From NCBI GenBank assembly GCA_964512995.1, contig CAZELM010000079.1, positions 1-10,457 of the forward strand: DNA of 10,457 nt. Reading direction: 5' to 3'. The stretch comes from CAZELM01 sp964512995 (GTDB lineage Bacteria; CSSED10-310). This document shows positions 6,745 to 10,457 of the stretch, piece after piece. Under the pieces are notes generated by a model. That model saw nothing but the letters and a program-made list of their open reading frames with translations. It searched no databases and was not told where the DNA came from. How positions within the stretch are numbered: position 1 is the stretch's first letter; every line of letters starts with the position of its first letter. The position numbers were made by a program, and so were the translations under genes.

Positions 6745-6804
6745 GATCACGCGAAGATGGGAAAATGATCAGAATGATCACACGAAGACGCGAAGGACGC
6801 GAAG
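6745..6804. repeat. GATCACRCGAAG repeat fragments
   Basis: GATCACGCGAAG (6745-6756) and a longer piece at 6776-6804 (GATCACACGAAGACGCGAAG, then GACGCGAAG) belong to the same family as the 45-bp array at 9320-9582 and the repeats at 10031-10165. Between here and 6890 only an imperfect hairpin is seen (AACCACA 6833-6839 / TGTGGTT 6858-6864). No gene is supported in 6560-7310. Confidence 0.75.
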
Positions 6805-6892
6805 AAAAACAGAATAATCAGGAGCATCTAACAACCACACAATCCCGACCATCAGGTTGTGGTTTGAAAACCAGACGCGAGGTGGGTAAACA

Positions 6893-7020
6893 ACGCGATC
6901 CCCTCACCCCGCCAGGCTATAACGGCGAGAACGGGCGCGAAACCGGCCATTGACGCGATCCCCTCACCCCGCCAGGCTATAACGGCGAGAACGGGCGCGA
7001 AACCGGCCATTGACGCGGTC
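6893..7020. repeat. 60-bp tandem duplication, two copies
   Basis: Bases 6901-6960 and 6961-7020 are identical except for one base near the end (6958 a, 7018 g); the eight bases before the first copy (ACGCGATC) also match the repeat end. Each unit opens with CCCTCACCCCGCC, the same left end as the dispersed repeat that begins at 7022, so the array looks like partial copies piled up at the edge of that element. Confidence 0.92.
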
Positions 7021-7021
7021 C

Positions 7022-7157
7022 CCTCACCCCGCCGGCCATGTTTATGGATTGATCCCTGGTGGATCGGTCGGCGACCCTCTCCCGGACACTGCGTTGGGAG
7101 AGGGTGAAGAAGGTTCCTGCATATATGCCCCTTTCTATTCGTGGAGAGGGGTTGGGG
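7022..7157. repeat. Dispersed hairpin repeat, copy B (uninterrupted)
   Basis: Aligned without gaps to copy A (2382-2500). It contains a perfect 10-bp stem, ACCCTCTCCC (7074-7083) / GGGAGAGGGT (7096-7105), with a 12-base loop, then a second weaker hairpin of CCCCTTTC and GGAGAGGGG ending near 7152. It has the form of a repetitive extragenic element with two stem-loops. It is non-coding. Confidence 0.75.
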
Positions 7158-7209
7158 ATTAGGTAACCCGCTTCATGAATCATCTTGCCGTTCACACGGA
7201 CCGGTGATA

Positions 7210-7238
7210 GGGTAACAAATCATTTTGTTTCGTTACCC
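7210..7238. promoter_or_regulatory. Inverted repeat upstream of hsdM
   Basis: GGGTAAC (7210-7216) and GTTACCC (7232-7238) are perfect 7-bp arms separated by 15 bases, about 70-100 bases before the hsdM start. It could be an operator or part of a hairpin. I see no convincing -35/-10 pair for hsdM in 7158-7310. Confidence 0.35.
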
Positions 7239-7310
7239 GCAGCCGGGCAAGGATACTATCAATCAAGCATGGTGTAGACAGAACGAAAAATTTTCAAAAG
7301 GAATTGTGCG

Positions 7311-9353
7311 ATGGAACAATCAACCCTGACCTGGATCACCAACTTTATCTGGAGCATCGCCGATGACGTCCTGCGGGACCTCTACGTACGCGGCAAATAT
7401 CGGGATGTGATCCTCCCCATGACCGTTCTCCGCCGACTCGATGCGGTGTTGAAAGATAGCAAACAGGACGTATTGATCATGAAAGCCCATCTGGACCGGG
7501 CGGGCATTGTCCATCAGGATGAAGCCCTTCGCCAGGCTTCGGGGAAAGCAGTCTATAACACATCCAAGTTTACGTTGAGCGACCTGCGATCCCGAGCCAG
7601 TCGTCAGCAACTCAAAGACGATTTCGAAGTATATCTCGACGGCTTTTCTCCCAATGTCCAGGATATTCTCGAAAATTTCGAGTTCCGGAACCAGATTCCC
7701 CGATTGTCAAAAGCCGATGCTCTGGGAACCCTGATCGAGAAATTCCTCTCCCCGGATATCAATCTGAGTCCGGAACCGGTGAAGAATGGCGACGGCTCCA
7801 TCCGGCATCCCGGTCTGGATAATCATGCAATGGGAACCATTTTCGAGGAGCTGGTCCGCCGGTTCAACGAAGAAAACAACGAGGAAGCCGGCGAACACTG
7901 GACACCCCGCGACGCCGTCAAACTGATGGCGCAACTGATTATCCGGCCAGTCGCAGACCAGATCGAGTCCGGCACCTACCTCCTGTATGACGGCGCATGC
8001 GGAACCGGCGGTATGCTGACAGTCGCGGATGAGACACTCAAACAGATTGCCGACCAACATGGCAAACAGGTAACCACCCATCTGTATGGCCAGGAGATCA
8101 ACGCGGAGACGTATGCCATCTGCAAAGCCGATCTGCTGCTCAAAGGAAAAGGCGAGTCTGCGGACAACATCATCGGCGGTCCGGAACATTCCACTCTGGC
8201 CAATGATGCGTTCCCGTCCATGGATTTCGACTTTATGCTCTCCAATCCGCCCTATGGCAAAAGCTGGAAAAGCGATCTCGAACGGATGGGAGGAAAGGGC
8301 GGCGTCAAAGACTGCCGGTTCATCATCGACCATGCGGGTATCCCGGAATACTCCCTGATCACCCGGTCCAGCGACGGCCAGATGCTGTTTCTCGTCAACA
8401 TGCTCTCCAAAATGAAACACAGCACAAAACTCGGGAGCCGGATCGCCGAGGTACATAATGGCAGCTCCCTGTTCACCGGAGACGCCGGGCAGGGTGAGAG
8501 CAATATCCGGCGGTGGATCATCGAAAACGATTGGCTCGAAGCCATTGTCGCGCTCCCAATGAATATGTTCTACAATACCGGGATTGCCACCTACATCTGG
8601 GTGATCAGCAACCGGAAACCCGGCCATCGCAAGGGTCGCGTGCAACTGATCGACGCCACAAAATGGTTCAAACCGCTCCGGAAAAATCTCGGGAAGAAGA
8701 ATTGTGAGCTGTCCGAAGAAGATATCCAGATGATATGCGACACATTTCTCGAATTCCGGGAAACGGACCAGTCGCGCATTTTCCCCAATGAGGCATTCGG
8801 ATACTGGAAGGTGACGGTGGAGCGGCCGCTGCGCATCAACGGCATCGATCCGCACAAGGTCTATGCTGCCAAAGAGATCAAGATGCTCCGGGAGACGGGC
8901 GAACGGGACGGAAATGCGCCGGCTGTGATCCGGAAAATCCACAAGGCCGACACCGCGCCTGATCCATTGAAGGGTAAGTGTGAAATCGAAATTGAGGACG
9001 GGGAGGTGCGTGTCGTGGAGTATGAGCCGGACCCGGATTTGCGGGATACGGAGCAGATTCCGTTACTGGAACCCGGCGGGATCGATGCGTTTCTGAAACG
9101 GGAAGTGCTGCCGTACGCTCCGGGAGCCTGGTACGATCCCGAAAGCGTCCGGATCGGATATGAGATCAGCTTCACCCGATACTTTTACAAACCCCAGCCG
9201 ATGCGCTCGCTGGAGGAGATCCGGGCGGATATCCTGAAGGTGCAGAAGGAAACCGACGGGTTGCTGGCGGAGATCATTGGCATGGGATCACATGCTGATA
9301 CGGGAAAAGAAAGAAAAGAGATCACGCGAAGACGCGAAGGACACGAAGGATAG
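7311..9353 (+). CDS. hsdM: Type I restriction-modification DNA methyltransferase subunit HsdM (N6-adenine)
   Basis: This 680-residue protein has an N-terminal HsdM helical domain (residues about 10-145, with LRDLYVRGKYRDVILPMTVL), then the N6-adenine methyltransferase domain: GEHWTPRDAVKLM (194-206), the SAM-binding motif I YDGACGTGGML (226-236), GQEIN (260-264) and the catalytic NPPY (312-315). It methylates adenine at sites chosen by HsdS. A ribosome site AAAAGGA lies before ATG 7311. It is longer than the common ~500-residue HsdM, with a long C-terminal region. The last ~12 codons (about KERKEITRRREGHEG) are read from the first unit of the 45-bp repeat, and the stop TAG (9351-9353) is the TAG of GGATAG inside that unit, so the native C-terminus has probably been replaced. 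No hsdR lies in the window. Confidence 0.95.
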   Translation: MEQSTLTWITNFIWSIADDVLRDLYVRGKYRDVILPMTVLRRLDAVLKDSKQDVLIMKAHLDRAGIVHQDEALRQASGKAVYNTSKFTLSDLRSRASRQQLKDDFEVYLDGFSPNVQDILENFEFRNQIPRLSKADALGTLIEKFLSPDINLSPEPVKNGDGSIRHPGLDNHAMGTIFEELVRRFNEENNEEAGEHWTPRDAVKLMAQLIIRPVADQIESGTYLLYDGACGTGGMLTVADETLKQIADQHGKQVTTHLYGQEINAETYAICKADLLLKGKGESADNIIGGPEHSTLANDAFPSMDFDFMLSNPPYGKSWKSDLERMGGKGGVKDCRFIIDHAGIPEYSLITRSSDGQMLFLVNMLSKMKHSTKLGSRIAEVHNGSSLFTGDAGQGESNIRRWIIENDWLEAIVALPMNMFYNTGIATYIWVISNRKPGHRKGRVQLIDATKWFKPLRKNLGKKNCELSEEDIQMICDTFLEFRETDQSRIFPNEAFGYWKVTVERPLRINGIDPHKVYAAKEIKMLRETGERDGNAPAVIRKIHKADTAPDPLKGKCEIEIEDGEVRVVEYEPDPDLRDTEQIPLLEPGGIDAFLKREVLPYAPGAWYDPESVRIGYEISFTRYFYKPQPMRSLEEIRADILKVQKETDGLLAEIIGMGSHADTGKERKEITRRREGHEG

Positions 9354-9582
9354 AAAAGAAAAGAGATCACGCGAAGACGCGAAGGACACGAAGGATAGAA
9401 AAAAAAAGAGATCACACGAAGACGCGAAGGACACGAAGGATAGAAAAGAAAAGAGATCACGCGAAGACGCGAAGGACACGAAGGATAGAAAAAAAAAGAG
9501 ATCACGCGAAGACGCGAAGGACACGAAGGATAGAAAAAAAAGAGATCACGCGAAGACGCGAAGGACACGAAGGATAGAGAAT
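9320..9582. repeat. Six-unit 45-bp tandem repeat array between hsdM and the GxxExxY gene
   Basis: Units start with GATCAC at 9320, 9365, 9410, 9455, 9500 and 9544; the period is 45 bp except the fifth unit (44 bp, one A shorter). The core is GATCACGCGAAGACGCGAAG + GACACGAAGGATAGA + A-tract. Units 1 and 3 have a G inside the A-tract and units 2 and 4 do not, suggesting doubling of a 90-bp pair. The plus strand is strongly purine-rich. Long open frames across it on both strands arise only because 45 is a multiple of 3. Each unit contains GAAGGA, a Shine-Dalgarno-like motif. Confidence 0.95.
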
Positions 9583-9616
9583 GAATCAGGAAATTTCACG
9601 AGAAGGAACGACTGAA

Positions 9617-10084
9617 ATGAATGTGGAGGAGATCTCCGCGATCGTTATTGATACCGCTTATCATCTTCACCGGGAATTGGGGCCAGGGCTTCTGGAATCT
9701 GTCTACGAAGCAGTTCTGGCTCGGATGCTCGAAAGACGAGGATTGAAGGTGGAACGTCAGAAATCTGTCGAGTTTGATTTCGATGGGATCCATTTTTCAG
9801 AAGGATTGCGCATTGATCTTCTGGTGGAAGGAAAACTTGTGATTGAATTGAAATCCGTGGAAAGCATCAGTCCCGTTCATTCCAAACAGCTACTCACCTA
9901 TCTGCGTTTGATGAATCGTTCACTCGGATTGCTGATCAATTTCGGTGCAGCTACATTCAGAGAGTGTGTGAAGCGCATTGTCAACGGGCATATCGAGTTG
10001 GCGACTTCGCGGCTTCGTGTGAATCAGGAATTCTCATGCGAAGACACGAAGAACACAAAAAAAAGCGAAAAAGGCAGTAAGTGA
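9617..10084 (+). CDS. GxxExxY family protein (PD-(D/E)XK nuclease-like fold)
   Basis: This 155-residue protein begins MNVEEISAIVIDTAYHLHRE and carries the naming motif G24-LL-E27-SV-Y30. Later residues have the pattern of a PD-(D/E)XK core: Asp67 in RIDLLV, Glu77-Leu-Lys79 in VIELKS, and Gln91 in SKQLLTYL. The family is widespread, often next to repeats, and its function is unknown; nuclease activity is inferred from the fold. ATG 9617 has AAGGA nine bases upstream and begins where the family domain begins. An in-frame ATG at 9581, 12 codons upstream, has the AAGGA of the last repeat unit at 6 bases and cannot be excluded. After KRIVNGH the last ~30 residues are read from a diverged copy of the GCGAAG/ACGAAG repeat, so the tail is probably not functional sequence. 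Confidence 0.88.
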   Translation: MNVEEISAIVIDTAYHLHRELGPGLLESVYEAVLARMLERRGLKVERQKSVEFDFDGIHFSEGLRIDLLVEGKLVIELKSVESISPVHSKQLLTYLRLMNRSLGLLINFGAATFRECVKRIVNGHIELATSRLRVNQEFSCEDTKNTKKSEKGSK

Positions 10085-10165
10085 ATATGATTAGGAATTC
10101 GCGTATTCGCGGCTTCATGTGAATACTGAGAGCATCACACGAAGACACGAAGGACGCGAAGATAG
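10005..10165. repeat. Two inverted-repeat copies of the ACGAAG family flanking the end of the GxxExxY gene
   Basis: Copy 1: CTTCGCGGCTTCGTGTGAA (10005-10023) faces TTCTCATGCGAAGACACGAA (10031-10050), an imperfect inverted repeat. Copy 2: TTCGCGGCTTCATGTGAA (10106-10123) faces TCACACGAAGACACGAAGG (10135-10153), then GACGCGAAG. The right arms match the core of the 45-bp units upstream, so the gene is bracketed by the same repeat family. Copy 1 lies inside the coding region's 3' end. Confidence 0.8.
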
Positions 10166-10176
10166 GGAAATAAAGT

Positions 10177-10410
10177 ATGGATGATCGATGCCATAAGAAA
10201 GATGTTTATCGGGAAGCAACAAACGCGGATGGTGCCAGGATGATCTCTTCCCTCAAACCCTATCCCGCATACAAAGATTCCGGTGTGCCCTGGCTCGGAC
10301 AGGTGCCGGAACATTGGAGGGTTCAGAAACTTCGATCTTTGTTGGGAAATGTGGCTGAACGTAACCGACCCGAACTCCAATTGCTATCTGTTGTGCGGGA
10401 ACAGTGTTGA
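10177..10410 (+). pseudogene. hsdS: hsdS N-terminal remnant (type I restriction specificity subunit)
   Basis: A 77-codon open frame. Residues about 26-76 carry the standard opening of HsdS proteins: KPYPAYKDSG, WLGQVPEHW, then LRSLL and LLSVVRE. A full HsdS has about 400 residues with two target-recognition domains; here TGA at 10408-10410 ends the frame right after VVREQC. A single frameshift does not rescue it: the other two forward frames also close, at 10439-10441 and 10443-10445. ATG 10177 has AGGGA eight bases upstream; the family-like start is the in-frame ATG at 10240. The extra first ~21 residues are not family sequence. Unless an intact hsdS lies further downstream, this locus cannot specify a target. 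A sequencing or assembly break is an alternative. Confidence 0.7.
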
Positions 10411-10457
10411 TTCTCAGATTATTTGGGATGAAATTTTCTAATTAATTGGCAATAGAG

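Noticed and set aside
6735..6953. 72-codon plus-strand open frame upstream of hsdM
   Set aside because: Made of GCGAAG/ACGAAG repeats and the 60-bp tandem units; composition is repeat-driven with no protein-like pattern.
6977..7195. 72-codon minus-strand open frame over the dispersed repeat
   Set aside because: Lies wholly in tandem and hairpin repeats; no family similarity recognised.
7707..8942. 411-codon minus-strand open frame antisense to hsdM
   Set aside because: Antisense of a confident methyltransferase gene; long open shadows are common at this composition and no family motif is visible.
9320..9582. CRISPR array
   Set aside because: Units are directly adjacent copies with no unique spacers, and no cas genes are nearby.
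9277..9615. 112-codon plus-strand and 127-codon minus-strand open frames across the 45-bp array
   Set aside because: The period is a multiple of three, so any stop-free frame stays open; low-complexity translation, no start context, and they overlap hsdM and the GxxExxY start.

Overview
The window looks like chromosomal DNA of a Gram-negative-type, probably anaerobic or fermentative bacterium with a repeat-rich genome. I cannot name the taxon. Base composition is near balanced by eye, genes start with clear AGGAGG-type ribosome sites, and intergenic spaces are filled with hairpin-forming and tandem repeats. There is no tRNA, rRNA, CRISPR array or phage module.

Layout: (1) 1-1463, plus strand, is the 3' part of a surface-fibre gene: a collagen-like Gly-X-Y stalk encoded by near-identical 45-bp repeats, then tail-fibre-like GIGT repeats, then a bacterial fibrinogen-like GGGWT domain, followed by a terminator hairpin. 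(2) 1630-2222, minus strand, is a hicA-hicB toxin-antitoxin pair. hicA has only 59 codons, and its promoter carries a palindromic operator. (3) 2223-2680 is non-coding and holds a dispersed hairpin repeat interrupted by a 133-bp MITE-like element with terminal inverted repeats. (4) 2681-6559, minus strand, is a tight four-gene operon: acyl-CoA carboxyltransferase, cupin, pyruvate/oxaloacetate-type carboxyltransferase and biotin carrier. The three large subunits match the 12S + 5S + 1.3S composition of methylmalonyl-CoA:pyruvate transcarboxylase, with no biotin carboxylase or membrane decarboxylase subunit in the cluster. (5) 6560-7310 holds the operon promoter and leader, a 60-bp tandem duplication and a second copy of the dispersed repeat. 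(6) 7311-10410, plus strand, is a type I restriction-modification locus: intact hsdM, then a GxxExxY-family gene bracketed by GCGAAG/ACGAAG-type repeats (including a six-unit 45-bp array), then only the N-terminal part of hsdS, closed by stops in all three forward frames.

Functionally the window joins a central carbon module (moving a carboxyl group between methylmalonyl-CoA and pyruvate/oxaloacetate) with accessory defence and surface modules. The accessory parts carry most of the repeats. The points most worth following are the GxxExxY-repeat cassette between hsdM and the hsdS remnant, the transcarboxylase-like operon with its embedded cupin, and the MITE-like insertion inside a dispersed hairpin repeat.
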